Assembly: GCA_016931225.1 (NCBI GenBank)
Contig: JAFGFE010000010.1
Location: 62,001-126,000 of the forward strand
Direction of reading: 5' to 3'
Source: Candidatus Zymogenaceae bacterium
GTDB taxonomy: Bacteria > Desulfobacterota > Zymogenia > Zymogenales > Zymogenaceae
DNA length: 64,000 nt
Shown: piece by piece, positions 54,818 to 62,983 of the stretch
Layout of the letters: the number at the start of each line of letters is the position of its first letter
How positions within the stretch are numbered: position 1 is the stretch's first letter
The notes under the pieces: model-generated
The model's database searches: none
Seen by the model: the letters and a program-made list of their open reading frames with translations, nothing else
What the model was told of the DNA's origin: nothing
Made by a program: the position numbers and the translations under genes

Positions 54818-55690
54818 TCAGGCGAACGCTATGACGAGCACTCCCGCCACCATCAGCGCTCCCGCCGCCATACGCTGGCGGAAATACGGCTCGTCGAAGA
54901 ATATCTTGCCGAAGACGATGCCGAACAGCGGCATCGTCCGCTTGACGGCTATCATGTAGGCCACCTCCACCTGTATGACGGCGATGAAGTGGGCGATGTA
55001 ACTGATCAGGGCGAACAGCCCGATGAGGGAAAGCCACTTCCAGTCATTGATGATACGCCGTCCCGTCTCCCGGGCGCCGGGCCCCATGACGAGCACCACC
55101 GGTATCAGCGCCAGGGAGAGTATCATGAAGTACGTGACGGTGAAGAAGAGGGGGGACGACAGCAGGATCCCCTTTTTCGCCAACACGGAGGTTACGGAAA
55201 ACAACGCCGCAAGAAAGATCATGATGACCGATCCCCGCTCCCTGCCGATGGAGCGGATCGGCTCGAAAAGGCCCTTTCCGATGGTATGGAGGTTGATGGC
55301 ATACGCCCCACCGGTGACGAGAACGATTCCCAAAACCCCCACGAGCGAGACCGTCTCACCCAGAAGAATGAATCCGGTAAGGATGTTGAAGAGTGGGGTC
55401 AGGGCCAGAAACGGCAGCGTCGCCGACAGGGGCGAGCTCCGGATGGCCCAGATATACAGCACCAGGGCGAAGACATCCAGGGGAATGAGCACGGCGACGA
55501 TCGTGACGAACTCCCAGGACAGGGACGGAATCTCGACGAACGGGATGAGAAGCACCAGGAAGGGGAGCGTCCCCCATATCCGCGCCCCCGTCAGGAGCAT
55601 CACCCCCGTTCGGTGGGATATGCCCTTGCACACGGTATCCATGGCCGCAAACGAGACGGCGCTTAACAGCGTAATCGGGAGCCAGAGCAT
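54818..55690 (-). CDS. EamA/DMT-family transporter
   Basis: A 290-residue inner-membrane protein with ten hydrophobic segments arranged as two EamA repeats. The first half contains AIRSSPLSATLPFLALTPLFNILTGFILLGE and the second AYMIAVKRTMPLFGIVFGKIFFDEP, the conserved end-of-repeat signatures of the drug/metabolite transporter superfamily. Members export amino acids, nucleosides or drugs; the substrate is unknown. It begins 3 bp after the YHS-like gene's stop, suggesting cotranscription. Confidence 0.88.
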   Translation of the reverse strand: MLWLPITLLSAVSFAAMDTVCKGISHRTGVMLLTGARIWGTLPFLVLLIPFVEIPSLSWEFVTIVAVLIPLDVFALVLYIWAIRSSPLSATLPFLALTPLFNILTGFILLGETVSLVGVLGIVLVTGGAYAINLHTIGKGLFEPIRSIGRERGSVIMIFLAALFSVTSVLAKKGILLSSPLFFTVTYFMILSLALIPVVLVMGPGARETGRRIINDWKWLSLIGLFALISYIAHFIAVIQVEVAYMIAVKRTMPLFGIVFGKIFFDEPYFRQRMAAGALMVAGVLVIAFA

Positions 55691-55693
55691 AAA

Positions 55694-55975
55694 TCAGGAC
55701 GATCGGTTGGATGAATGGGTGATGCCCTCTTTAAATCGCTGAATGCAGGCGTCGCTGCAGAAGTAATGGGTTTCGCCGTTGATCCTCGCCCGGATCGCAT
55801 CATTTTTGGGCAGGTAGACGCCGCAGGATGGATCCTGTACCATTACGTCGTTTACAGCCCTGCCGTCGGCTCCCATCACTGGTTTGTCCGGTTTCGGTTT
55901 ACGGGGAGAAAAGAGGGACTTCGCAACGTAATAGAGTAAGATAAAAAAGGCGATAATCGCCAGGGTTTTGATCAT
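55694..55975 (-). CDS. Small membrane-anchored YHS/TRASH-like metal-binding protein
   Basis: The protein has 93 residues. A single N-terminal transmembrane helix (MIKTLAIIAFFILLYYVAKSLF) is followed by a basic Pro/Lys linker and a domain reading MVQDPSCGVYLPKNDAIRARINGETHYFCSDACIQRF. The Cys and the FCSDAC pattern are those of YHS/TRASH domains (also PP0621-type proteins), which bind metals. The ATG at 55975 starts the hydrophobic helix directly; the longer frame has no support. It is probably in an operon with the EamA transporter. Confidence 0.8.
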   Translation of the reverse strand: MIKTLAIIAFFILLYYVAKSLFSPRKPKPDKPVMGADGRAVNDVMVQDPSCGVYLPKNDAIRARINGETHYFCSDACIQRFKEGITHSSNRSS

Positions 55976-56215
55976 TGAGGGTACACCTCGGTTGTGCTGT
56001 GAGGGAAAAACTCGAAAAGTGCGGGGGTCTTCCGATCCCATTGCACCCAGAGTTGATGAAAAATATATGAAGTATTACTATATCACGGGGCGGAGATTTT
56101 GTACATTGAGATTCAGAGTAAAAAAAGTAAAAAAAACTCTTGATATTTTTTGACATAAGTATATAATACAAAAAGATATATACTTTTATTAACCATGTAA
56201 CGTGAGGGGGTATGT

Positions 56216-56398
56216 ATGGCTTTTAATGCTCCGAAGAAGTTGACTTGGTGGATCGCCTTTGTACTGCTCCTGGTGGGCGGTATCTTCTGGATCCTCGGTC
56301 TTCTGGGCGTTGTAGAACTTCCCTACAGTATCGACGTCTGGTGTCTGTTGGTATCGGCGGTCCTCTATGCGCTTGGAACCTCACTCAAAGGCTTTTAG
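56216..56398 (+). CDS. Small two-helix membrane protein
   Basis: A 60-residue hydrophobic protein with two transmembrane helices (about 9-31 and 38-56) joined by a short ELPYSID turn and ending in a basic residue near SLKGF. GTGAGGGGG precedes the ATG. Such tiny two-helix proteins are common as accessory subunits or stress proteins; no family is assigned. The AT-rich sequence upstream (56100-56200) plausibly holds its promoter. Confidence 0.7.
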   Translation: MAFNAPKKLTWWIAFVLLLVGGIFWILGLLGVVELPYSIDVWCLLVSAVLYALGTSLKGF

Positions 56399-56686
56399 TG
56401 AAATCATCATCGTGAGAGAGAGACCCTTACCGTAACGCTTCGGGGGATTACCCAAAGCGTTGCGGGTGTCTTCACAAAAATTATCTCATACTGAACCGAG
56501 CGGATCACGATATTTCGTGCTCCGCTTTTTTTCGTGCTGCGTGCACGTTGCACACCGGCCGCAAGACGCCCTTCTTTCTTTGCTTGAAGGGGGGCCGATG
56601 GGCGATCTTCCTGAGATGTTTCCACCTTTCCGACCCCCGCCCCTCGTCCCGGCGACCTGAGGTTCTTCCCTTTTTCATATTTTTCT

Positions 56687-56714
56687 TGACATGAGCGGGA
56701 AAAATGTGTAAATA
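56687..56714 (+). promoter_or_regulatory. Predicted promoter of the tetR gene
   Basis: TTGACA (56687-56692), 16 nt and TAAATA (56709-56714). The -10 region overlaps the left arm of the palindrome at 56708-56740. Confidence 0.55.
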
Positions 56715-56740
56715 AGTTAATACAAAATTCATTTATTTAC
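56708..56740. promoter_or_regulatory. Inverted repeat, probable autoregulatory operator of the TetR regulator
   Basis: GTAAATAAGT (56708-56717) and ATTTATTTAC (56731-56740) are reverse complements except at one position. The site overlaps the -10 box and lies 23 nt before the tetR start, the usual arrangement for self-repression. It differs from the TGARTG-N6-CATTCA operators of the beta-oxidation genes. Confidence 0.55.
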
Positions 56741-56763
56741 TTTTTTCTTACAGTTTTTCCGTC

Positions 56764-57402
56764 ATGAAACGTACCGCCCGGAAAAACGAGATTCTCGACA
56801 CCGCCATTACCCTCTTCGGGAAATTCGGCTACAAAAAAACGAGCCTTTCCGACATCGCCGACGCAGCCGGCGTCACCCCCGCCGCCCTCTATCGCTACGC
56901 CGACGGCAAGGAGGATCTCTATCGCGCCGCCGCGGGGCGGGGATTGCTCCGCTGGCAGGGTGCGGCCTTTGGTGCGGTGGAAACCCTCACGGATCCCATC
57001 GAGCGATTCACGGCCCTTGCCCTGGCGAGCTTTCGATATCTCGCCCGGGACGATGATTTTTCCGCCATGCTCAAGAGCGACCCGACCATCTTTCCCCTCT
57101 TTTCCGGGGATCGTTTCGAAACCGTAAACGACGCCAGCAAGGAGATGATCAAATCCATCCTGGCAGATGGCGTGTCCCAGGGCCTGTTTCGTCCTCTGGA
57201 TCTGGAGCGGATCACACACCTGTTCTTTTCCATTTACAAGATGTTCATCGTCGGCAGCTATATAGAGACAGATCGATTTTCCGATGATGAATTGTTTTCC
57301 GAATCGTTGGATGTTCTGGTTCGGGGGCTTTTGACCGAAACAGGCAGACGGAGATACGAAACAAAATCGGACAGTATCCTGTATGAAGAAAAGGAGGAAT
57401 GA
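56764..57402 (+). CDS. TetR-family transcriptional regulator
   Basis: A 212-residue repressor-type protein. The N-terminal helix-turn-helix reads KNEILDTAITLFGKFGYKKTSLSDIADAAGVTPAALYRYADGKEDLYRA in the usual arrangement (split here by function: helix 1 to about residue 20, HTH about 26-48). The C-terminal ligand-binding domain is divergent, so the effector is unknown. No strong Shine-Dalgarno precedes the ATG. The peptidase gene starts 4 bp after its stop with its ribosome binding site inside the tetR end, so the two are an operon. Confidence 0.9.
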   Translation: MKRTARKNEILDTAITLFGKFGYKKTSLSDIADAAGVTPAALYRYADGKEDLYRAAAGRGLLRWQGAAFGAVETLTDPIERFTALALASFRYLARDDDFSAMLKSDPTIFPLFSGDRFETVNDASKEMIKSILADGVSQGLFRPLDLERITHLFFSIYKMFIVGSYIETDRFSDDELFSESLDVLVRGLLTETGRRRYETKSDSILYEEKEE

Positions 57403-57405
57403 CCC

Positions 57406-58614
57406 ATGATGGTGCATATCAACTTTCCGAAACGTATCGAACAGATACAAAAGGAGCTCAGAGAGAAGAAGATCGATGTGCTGGTGGGGACGCGGCTCAA
57501 GACCATTACCCACTGGTCGGGGGGATTCGTTCCGTGGAGGAGCGCCCTGATCATCCCCGCCGAGGGTCAGCTGACCCTGATCACCCCGCTTCTGGATTCC
57601 GGGCGATTGGCCGATGAAAGCTGGCTGGATAGTGTTGTCGGGTACGGGGCTCTACCCGGAATAGACTTTTTCGATATGATCAAGGCGTTCATCGATCCTA
57701 TCGCGAAGGACGGGGGGACCGTGGGTATTGAGGACGGGACCACCAATTATCTCCCCGAGGGGTACATCACCCATCACGAATACGAGACCCTCAAGGGGAT
57801 GTATCCGAACGCCGAGTTCGTCAACGCGGCGGAGATCACCGATCGGCTCTGTCTGGTCAAGGAGCCCCAGGAGATCAAGCTCATGCGCCAGGCTACGGCC
57901 ATCGTCGACCTGGCCCACGAAGAGGTCAGAAAGTCACTCCGGGTCGGCATGAGCGAGAAGCAGATCGCGGGCATCGCCGAGAAGGTTATGCGGGACGCCG
58001 GTAGTGAATTCGCCTGGACCTTCACCGGCGGACAGGAAATCGCCGCAGGAGAGCGTACCTGGTGGCCCCTGGGAGGATGCACCCCCGCCACCGACCGCCT
58101 GATACAGCTGGGCGAGCCGCTGATGGTGGACCTGCACGGCATGTACGGGCTGTTTTTGGGGGACGTCGCCCATAACTACATCATGGGAAAGCCCACCAAG
58201 GAGCAGCAGGAGACCATCACCGCCTTTACCGAGACCGCCTATAAGGCCTTCGATGAAATGCAGCCCGGAAAGAGCCTCAAGCAGGTGACGCTGAACGTCC
58301 AGGAATTCGTGAACAAGAACGGATGGGCTGAATGGGTCCTTCCCGGCTTCGGTCACGGAATCGGACATTTGGGCAACGAATGGTATCCCTGCGTTGCGGA
58401 GAACCCCTCTCCGGGCAACAACGACCCCGACTACATCCTGGAGCCCGGATATATGCAGATGATGGCGATCGTCTGCAATCGACCGGGGGCGGCCGGTTTT
58501 CGCCTGGAGCGGCCCCTGCTCATCACCGAGACCGGCAACGAGGTGCTCTCCAAGCTGCCCGTCCAGCCGGGCATTATCCCCTGTGACGAGGCCCATACCT
58601 TTCGGGATCGATAA
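57406..58614 (+). CDS. M24-family peptidase (Xaa-Pro dipeptidase/aminopeptidase-like)
   Basis: A 402-residue pita-bread metallopeptidase. The N-terminal creatinase-like domain (about 1-140) is followed by the catalytic domain with the five metal ligands in context: MVDLHGMYGLFLGDVAHN (two Asp), GFGHGIGHLGNEWYP (His) and two late Glu residues, the first in YILEPGYMQMM and the second in ITETGNEVL. Members remove N-terminal residues before proline or hydrolyse related amides, and some act on creatine-like compounds. AAGGAGG lies 10 nt before the ATG. It is cotranscribed with tetR and ends at a strong terminator. Confidence 0.88.
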   Translation: MMVHINFPKRIEQIQKELREKKIDVLVGTRLKTITHWSGGFVPWRSALIIPAEGQLTLITPLLDSGRLADESWLDSVVGYGALPGIDFFDMIKAFIDPIAKDGGTVGIEDGTTNYLPEGYITHHEYETLKGMYPNAEFVNAAEITDRLCLVKEPQEIKLMRQATAIVDLAHEEVRKSLRVGMSEKQIAGIAEKVMRDAGSEFAWTFTGGQEIAAGERTWWPLGGCTPATDRLIQLGEPLMVDLHGMYGLFLGDVAHNYIMGKPTKEQQETITAFTETAYKAFDEMQPGKSLKQVTLNVQEFVNKNGWAEWVLPGFGHGIGHLGNEWYPCVAENPSPGNNDPDYILEPGYMQMMAIVCNRPGAAGFRLERPLLITETGNEVLSKLPVQPGIIPCDEAHTFRDR

Positions 58615-58636
58615 TCACAGGTCGGATGGACCGTAC

Positions 58637-58675
58637 GGGGGCCGCATACGTAACGTGTGCGGCCCCCTTTTGTTT
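58637..58675 (+). terminator. Rho-independent terminator of the tetR-peptidase operon
   Basis: GGGGGCCGCA (58637-58646) pairs with TGCGGCCCCC (58658-58667), followed by TTTTGTTTT. Confidence 0.93.
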
Positions 58676-58746
58676 TAGAGACCCCTTGTCCTTTTGTGGC
58701 TGTGGGTCATCGATCGCTGAGAATCTCGCTTGTTTTTCCAAAAAAG

Positions 58747-58775
58747 TTGACTAAATTCTCGATTTTCATTACAAT
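58747..58775 (+). promoter_or_regulatory. Promoter of tRNA-Sec
   Basis: TTGACT (58747-58752), a 17-nt spacer and TACAAT (58770-58775), placing the start of transcription about 8 nt before the mature tRNA. Confidence 0.75.
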
Positions 58776-58789
58776 AAGCTTTCGGGTGT

Positions 58790-58887
58790 GGAAGTGGATA
58801 GGTCGCTGGTGGGCCTCCCGGACTTCAAATCCGGTGATGGGCGCTAAAACCGCCCATGGTGGGTTCGATTCCCATGCACTTCCGCCA
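58790..58887 (+). tRNA. selC: tRNA-Sec (anticodon TCA)
   Basis: A 98-nt tRNA with encoded CCA (58885-58887). The anticodon stem CCGGA/TCCGG encloses the loop CTTCAAA with anticodon TCA at 58825-58827, reading UGA. A long variable arm (ATGGGCG...CGCCCAT) and a long acceptor (GGAAGTG with CACTTCC) are the hallmarks of bacterial selenocysteine tRNA; the T loop is GTTCGATT. A T-run directly follows the CCA. The organism therefore makes selenoproteins; selA, selB and selD are not in this window. Confidence 0.95.
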
Positions 58888-58918
58888 TTTTTTATCGCGT
58901 ACAATACTCAGAGGTAAT

Positions 58919-59131
58919 ATGTTCGGACTGGGCATTTGGGAACTGCTGATCGTCCTGATTATCATCCTGGTCATCTTCGGGGCGGGAAAACTGCCTGAAA
59001 TCGGCAGCGGACTGGGCAGGGGGATCAAGAACCTGAAAACGTCGCTCAAGGGTGAGGACGAAATCGACGTCACTCCGAAAAAAGAGAAAAAAACCGAAAA
59101 GGTCGAGGAAGAAAAAAAGGAGACTACATAA
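58919..59131 (+). CDS. tatA: Sec-independent protein translocase TatA
   Basis: A 70-residue TatA/E protein that forms the pore of the twin-arginine export system. It begins [29 protein letters not shown], the membrane helix and hinge, followed by the amphipathic helix [15 protein letters not shown] and a charged Lys/Glu tail. AGAGG lies 5 nt before the ATG at 58919. tatC is not nearby. The last 8 bp overlap the end of the convergent gene. Confidence 0.95.
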   Translation: MFGLGIWELLIVLIIILVIFGAGKLPEIGSGLGRGIKNLKTSLKGEDEIDVTPKKEKKTEKVEEEKKETT

Positions 59132-59984
59132 CGGATATACTTCTGTCAAGCAAGTCGCCGGCGGTTTCCTTGATCGTGTCATGGAGTGATTGATCCCGTG
59201 ATACGTCCCTCAGATCCTGCGTTTTCAGGAAGTACAGGAGTACCATGGCAATCCCCACCGGCGTGTACGGATTCTTTATCATGGATATCTTGACGTTGTA
59301 GGATCGAAGCCATTTTTCGCTCTGGAAGATTTCCGTCAATATCATTTCGTTGTTCGGTCTCCTGGAGACCATTTTCAGTACCTCGTGCTCGGTCATTCGC
59401 GGGTTTTCAAGAATATTTCTGATGACCAGGGGATGCGGTTCGTAGATCAGTCGATCCAACAGATCCTTGTTTCGAGAACGGGCAAGGCTGCGCTTCTCTC
59501 CCAGGGTAAGATAATCCATATCACGGTTTTCCACGAAATCATATTTGCTAAACGGCCTCTTTTTCGGCTCCGGACTGACGAACACCACCGACGTCCTATT
59601 GTATCCCCTGTCTCGACACATGACATACAGCTTGAGCAATTGTTGACTCTGCATCTCGGCCATGTCGGAAAAAATATCAATGATGCTCATCAGAAAGTGC
59701 GCCGAGGAGGTGTCTCCCGGCTTGGTTCGAGAAAAGACCTCGTGAATCACCTCGATGATTATCTCTTCGGGCATATGGCTGAATCGATCCTTCAGGCGCA
59801 GCGACCGCATTTTTCTCTCGGGAACGGTTTCCATGCTCCCGACAAGATAATCGGCGAGGTGCCGGACCTTTCGGGTTTTCATGTCGAAGAGAATCGCGAG
59901 CAGTTGGCGATGGAGTTTTTGTCGGTCGGTGTCGGTCCCGGGTGAGCGCCCCGAAAGTTTTTGTCTGTCTGATGTCCGCTTCAT
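59124..59984 (-). CDS. Hypothetical helical-repeat protein
   Basis: A soluble 286-residue protein with ATG at 59984 (a TTG at 60026 is possible). The first 30 residues are polar; the rest is helical with [23 protein letters not shown] and [24 protein letters not shown], which resemble HEAT or leucine-rich-variant repeats of unknown role seen in deltaproteobacterial proteins. The C-terminal [29 protein letters not shown] is also repeat-like. No catalytic motif, signal peptide or membrane helix is seen. The stop overlaps the tatA end. Confidence 0.7.
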   Translation of the reverse strand: MKRTSDRQKLSGRSPGTDTDRQKLHRQLLAILFDMKTRKVRHLADYLVGSMETVPERKMRSLRLKDRFSHMPEEIIIEVIHEVFSRTKPGDTSSAHFLMSIIDIFSDMAEMQSQQLLKLYVMCRDRGYNRTSVVFVSPEPKKRPFSKYDFVENRDMDYLTLGEKRSLARSRNKDLLDRLIYEPHPLVIRNILENPRMTEHEVLKMVSRRPNNEMILTEIFQSEKWLRSYNVKISMIKNPYTPVGIAMVLLYFLKTQDLRDVSRDQSLHDTIKETAGDLLDRSISVM

Positions 59985-60118
59985 CGTCTTGACCGGAGGG
60001 TATGTGCCATACTCTTTATCTACCAAAAAAAGGTCGTCGGTGCAAGCATTCGCACGTCCGGGATGGATGATGGGAGAACGAATTCACTCCGATCCCGAAA
60101 ATCGAAAGTAAAAAATAT

Positions 60119-61876
60119 ATGGATACGGTGTATCACTATTGTATCATACTGGGCCTGTTGATGGCGGCGCCGACGCTCTTTCTGGAGCTGTTTTACCTGG
60201 TTTCCTACCGAACCTTCCTGACCATGCTGGTGTCGGATCGGGAGATGATCGCGCGCAAGCGATGGAATCTTTTCCGTCATACAAATGGTGTTTTCATACT
60301 TTGCATCGTCGCAGAGACGACCGTCATCGTCCTGGCGCTTCCTGAATGTGTTTCATCTCCCGTCAGGGCATTGTTCTCCATTGCGTGCATTTTCTTCACC
60401 TTCTTCCCGTATATGCTCCTCCAGGGCCGTATTGATCGATCAATCAGGCACATAGACTATTCCTACGGCGGGTATGTAAAGTTTCAGCTCTTCTTTTTCT
60501 TCTCGAGATTTTCAGCCGTTTTCATCCTGCTGGTATTCCTGCACGTGCCGTTTCTGAAAATAGAAAATCCCTACGATATTTCCGTTTCCCGCATATTTAT
60601 TCTGATTGCGGCGTTAACGCTTTTCGTGCTTGCGGTGTTGTTTCAGACGCGCCTTGTGGGTGCGATGACAAAGATCCTGGTCAGGTCCGACGACGACCCG
60701 CTGACCGAGCGCATCCAAAAAATGGGCGATCGGGCCGGCGTGGGTCGGATACGCCTGTTCATCATGAATACATACGACTATCCCTATTTCAACGCCTTCG
60801 CCGCTCCCTTCGGTATCCTTTATTTCACCCGGCCCCTTCTGGATGAATTGACGGAAGGGGAAGTTCTGGCGGTGGCGGCCCATGAGATCGGGCACTTAAA
60901 GACGATGGCCAGGCGCACCGTCTTCGTATTGATCGTATACGCCCTGATGGCGCTGACGGTATGGGTCTTTTTTCCCCTCGGATATGCGCTGTTCCATCGG
61001 GGGGAATGGGTGTCCCTGGCCGTGATTGTGGGGTTTGTGACGCTGCTGTTGATCATCTTCGGCGCCCGGAGCTGGAGCCGCGTCTATGAACAGAAGGCGG
61101 ACGATATTGCGGCAGAGCTTATCGATGAACCGGAGACCCTGGTGACGGCCCTGGAGCGCATATACGAGATGAACATGATCCCCCGCCGGTTCGATGCACA
61201 TGGATCGGAGCGGGCCAGCCACCCGAGCCTGGAGCGGAGGGTGGCGCATTTGAGGGGAGAGGACCTCCCGAAGCCGAAGAAACTCACCTGTGGAAGGGTG
61301 GTTCTTTTCATTATCGCGGTTCTGGTGGTGACGCTGTTTTTGGTTTCTCGGAATTATTACGGCGATTGGGAAAGCGACTATGATTACCAGGGAAGCTGGG
61401 CCGATCCGATTAGGTCCCACGAGATGAGAATCGAGGAGCATCCGGACGATTACGAAATCCTCAAAGAGGCGGCGATCTTCTATTACTATTACGGGTATGA
61501 CCTGGAGGGGCTGAGGACCGCGGAAAAGGCCGAAGAGCTGGGGGTCGATCATCAACTGCTGCTCGTCAAGGGCGTCATGCAGTATTATCTGGGGCGCCGG
61601 ATCGGGGCGATCGAGTCACTTGAGGAATCCTACCGGATGGGCGGGAACGTGATGGCCCTCAAATGGGCGGCGTATCTTCATGCCATGAGGGGAGACGGCG
61701 AGGCGGCCCGGGAGGCCCTTGATACATGTCGTATGCTGATCCCCTGGGATCCGTACATGGGAGAGTTGGACACATATCTGGACGGCCGGGCGGAGTATAT
61801 TCTGCCCCCCGGATACCTGCTGGTGGGCGAGGGGAAGGCGGGATACCTTCTGTGGTTGTATGAATACGACGAATGA
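60119..61876 (+). CDS. M48-family membrane metallopeptidase with C-terminal TPR-like region
   Basis: A 585-residue integral membrane protease of the HtpX/Ste24 group. The zinc motif HEIGH is at 255-259 and the third ligand is Glu324 in EQKADDIAAELI, followed by SHPSLERRVAHLRGED, all in order. Four to five hydrophobic helices precede the catalytic domain, two more lie between the motif and Glu324, and another (VVLFIIAVLVVTLFLVS) follows it. The final 150 residues look like TPR-type helices (YYYYGYDLEGLRTAEKAEELG), an addition to the core family that may bind substrate or a partner. It probably degrades damaged membrane proteins. Confidence 0.87.
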   Translation: MDTVYHYCIILGLLMAAPTLFLELFYLVSYRTFLTMLVSDREMIARKRWNLFRHTNGVFILCIVAETTVIVLALPECVSSPVRALFSIACIFFTFFPYMLLQGRIDRSIRHIDYSYGGYVKFQLFFFFSRFSAVFILLVFLHVPFLKIENPYDISVSRIFILIAALTLFVLAVLFQTRLVGAMTKILVRSDDDPLTERIQKMGDRAGVGRIRLFIMNTYDYPYFNAFAAPFGILYFTRPLLDELTEGEVLAVAAHEIGHLKTMARRTVFVLIVYALMALTVWVFFPLGYALFHRGEWVSLAVIVGFVTLLLIIFGARSWSRVYEQKADDIAAELIDEPETLVTALERIYEMNMIPRRFDAHGSERASHPSLERRVAHLRGEDLPKPKKLTCGRVVLFIIAVLVVTLFLVSRNYYGDWESDYDYQGSWADPIRSHEMRIEEHPDDYEILKEAAIFYYYYGYDLEGLRTAEKAEELGVDHQLLLVKGVMQYYLGRRIGAIESLEESYRMGGNVMALKWAAYLHAMRGDGEAAREALDTCRMLIPWDPYMGELDTYLDGRAEYILPPGYLLVGEGKAGYLLWLYEYDE

Positions 61877-61908
61877 GGGCCGGCGGCGATTAGAAGCAAG
61901 GGGCGGGT

Positions 61909-62199
61909 TCATTCATCTGACAGGATTTTTTTCACCTCTTGTGCACTCAGCCCTTCGATTTTGACCCGTTTTGTCCGGGACGATTCCCCGGAAACGATGC
62001 TGACCCGGGACGGGGCGATGCCGAGAAGCCGAGAGATGAACTTCGAGACCGCCCGGTTCGCCTTCCCCTCCACCGGGGGCGCCGTGACGGACAGCTTCAG
62101 GGCGCCGTCGTGCACACCGATGACCTCATCTTTCTTCCCTCCGGGCTTCACCCGCACGGAAAAAACAGCCGATCCGTCTTTTTCTGATATCGTCAGCAT
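61909..62199 (-). CDS. YggU/DUF167 family protein
   Basis: A 96-residue member of the YggU family: SVRVKPGGKKDEVIG, LKLSVTAPPVEGKANRAVSKFISRLLGI and VSIVSGESSRTKRVKIEGL are its defining segments. The structure of relatives is known but the function is not. It starts 3 bp after the yggT-like stop; the YggT-YggU pair is a widespread conserved neighbourhood. Confidence 0.9.
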   Translation of the reverse strand: MLTISEKDGSAVFSVRVKPGGKKDEVIGVHDGALKLSVTAPPVEGKANRAVSKFISRLLGIAPSRVSIVSGESSRTKRVKIEGLSAQEVKKILSDE

Positions 62200-62202
62200 C
62201 GC

Positions 62203-62841
62203 CTAAAAGAATGTTGGGTGTATGTAAGTATAGGGGGTGGGAAGGAACATCGCCGCCAGGACAAAGAGCCCCCTGACCACCGTATAGTTTACGGCCAGAA
62301 GGATCAGAACGGCGATGATGGGGGTGATGTCGAATCCGCCGACCGGTGGGATGATACGCTGGATGGGGCGGAGGATCGGATCGACCATGGCGAACAGGGC
62401 AAGAACAATGGGATTGTAGGGATTCGGATTAACCCACGATATGATCGCCCAGACGACGATGATAATAATCAGGAAATGAATCAGCATCCTGAAAAGCGTC
62501 ATCACCGCATAGACGAACATGCCCAGAATGAAAACGGCCTGGAAATTGTCGCCGGAGTCGGCAAACAACAGGAGCGTTCCCACGAGGAAGATCCTGATGA
62601 AGATGATGGCGAAAATCGCCGTTATGGGAGACAGATCTATCCTGCCGGTTGACGGTGTGATGCGACGGGCAAGCGAGAGGACGGGTTCCGTGATCCGGTT
62701 GAGAAACGTGATAAAGGGATTGTGTGGATCCGGATTCACCCAGGATATCAGAGCGCGGATGATGATGATCCAGACATAGACGATTAAAAGAATGTTGATG
62801 ATAATCGCGAGGGTTCTCAAAACGCTGCCGGAATCGACCAT
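62203..62841 (-). CDS. YggT family membrane protein (two YggT repeats)
   Basis: A 212-residue inner-membrane protein with two YggT domains, each built of two hydrophobic helices around ALISWVNPDPHNPFITFLNRITEPVL (first) and AIISWVNPNPYNPIVLALFAMVDPIL (second). YggT proteins have been linked to osmotic-stress tolerance and, in some bacteria, to positioning of division or shape proteins. The ATG at 62841 starts just before the first helix; the frame extends upstream to 62901 without support. Confidence 0.9.
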   Translation of the reverse strand: MVDSGSVLRTLAIIINILLIVYVWIIIIRALISWVNPDPHNPFITFLNRITEPVLSLARRITPSTGRIDLSPITAIFAIIFIRIFLVGTLLLFADSGDNFQAVFILGMFVYAVMTLFRMLIHFLIIIIVVWAIISWVNPNPYNPIVLALFAMVDPILRPIQRIIPPVGGFDITPIIAVLILLAVNYTVVRGLFVLAAMFLPTPYTYIHPTFF

Positions 62842-62983
62842 AAGAAAAGATCCACATAATATGTCAAAAGGGTATACTTCGTGCCGAATGCGGGGAATCA
62901 TCGGGAAACTTTGACAATCCCCACCGGCCGGTATATGATACTACACGAACCCGGGAAATACAAATTTCTTTTTAGAAGAAACC

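Noticed and set aside
56687-56740. The TetR regulator at 56764 as repressor of the beta-oxidation operators
   Set aside because: Its own upstream palindrome does not share the TGARTG half-sites, so there is no sequence reason to link them.
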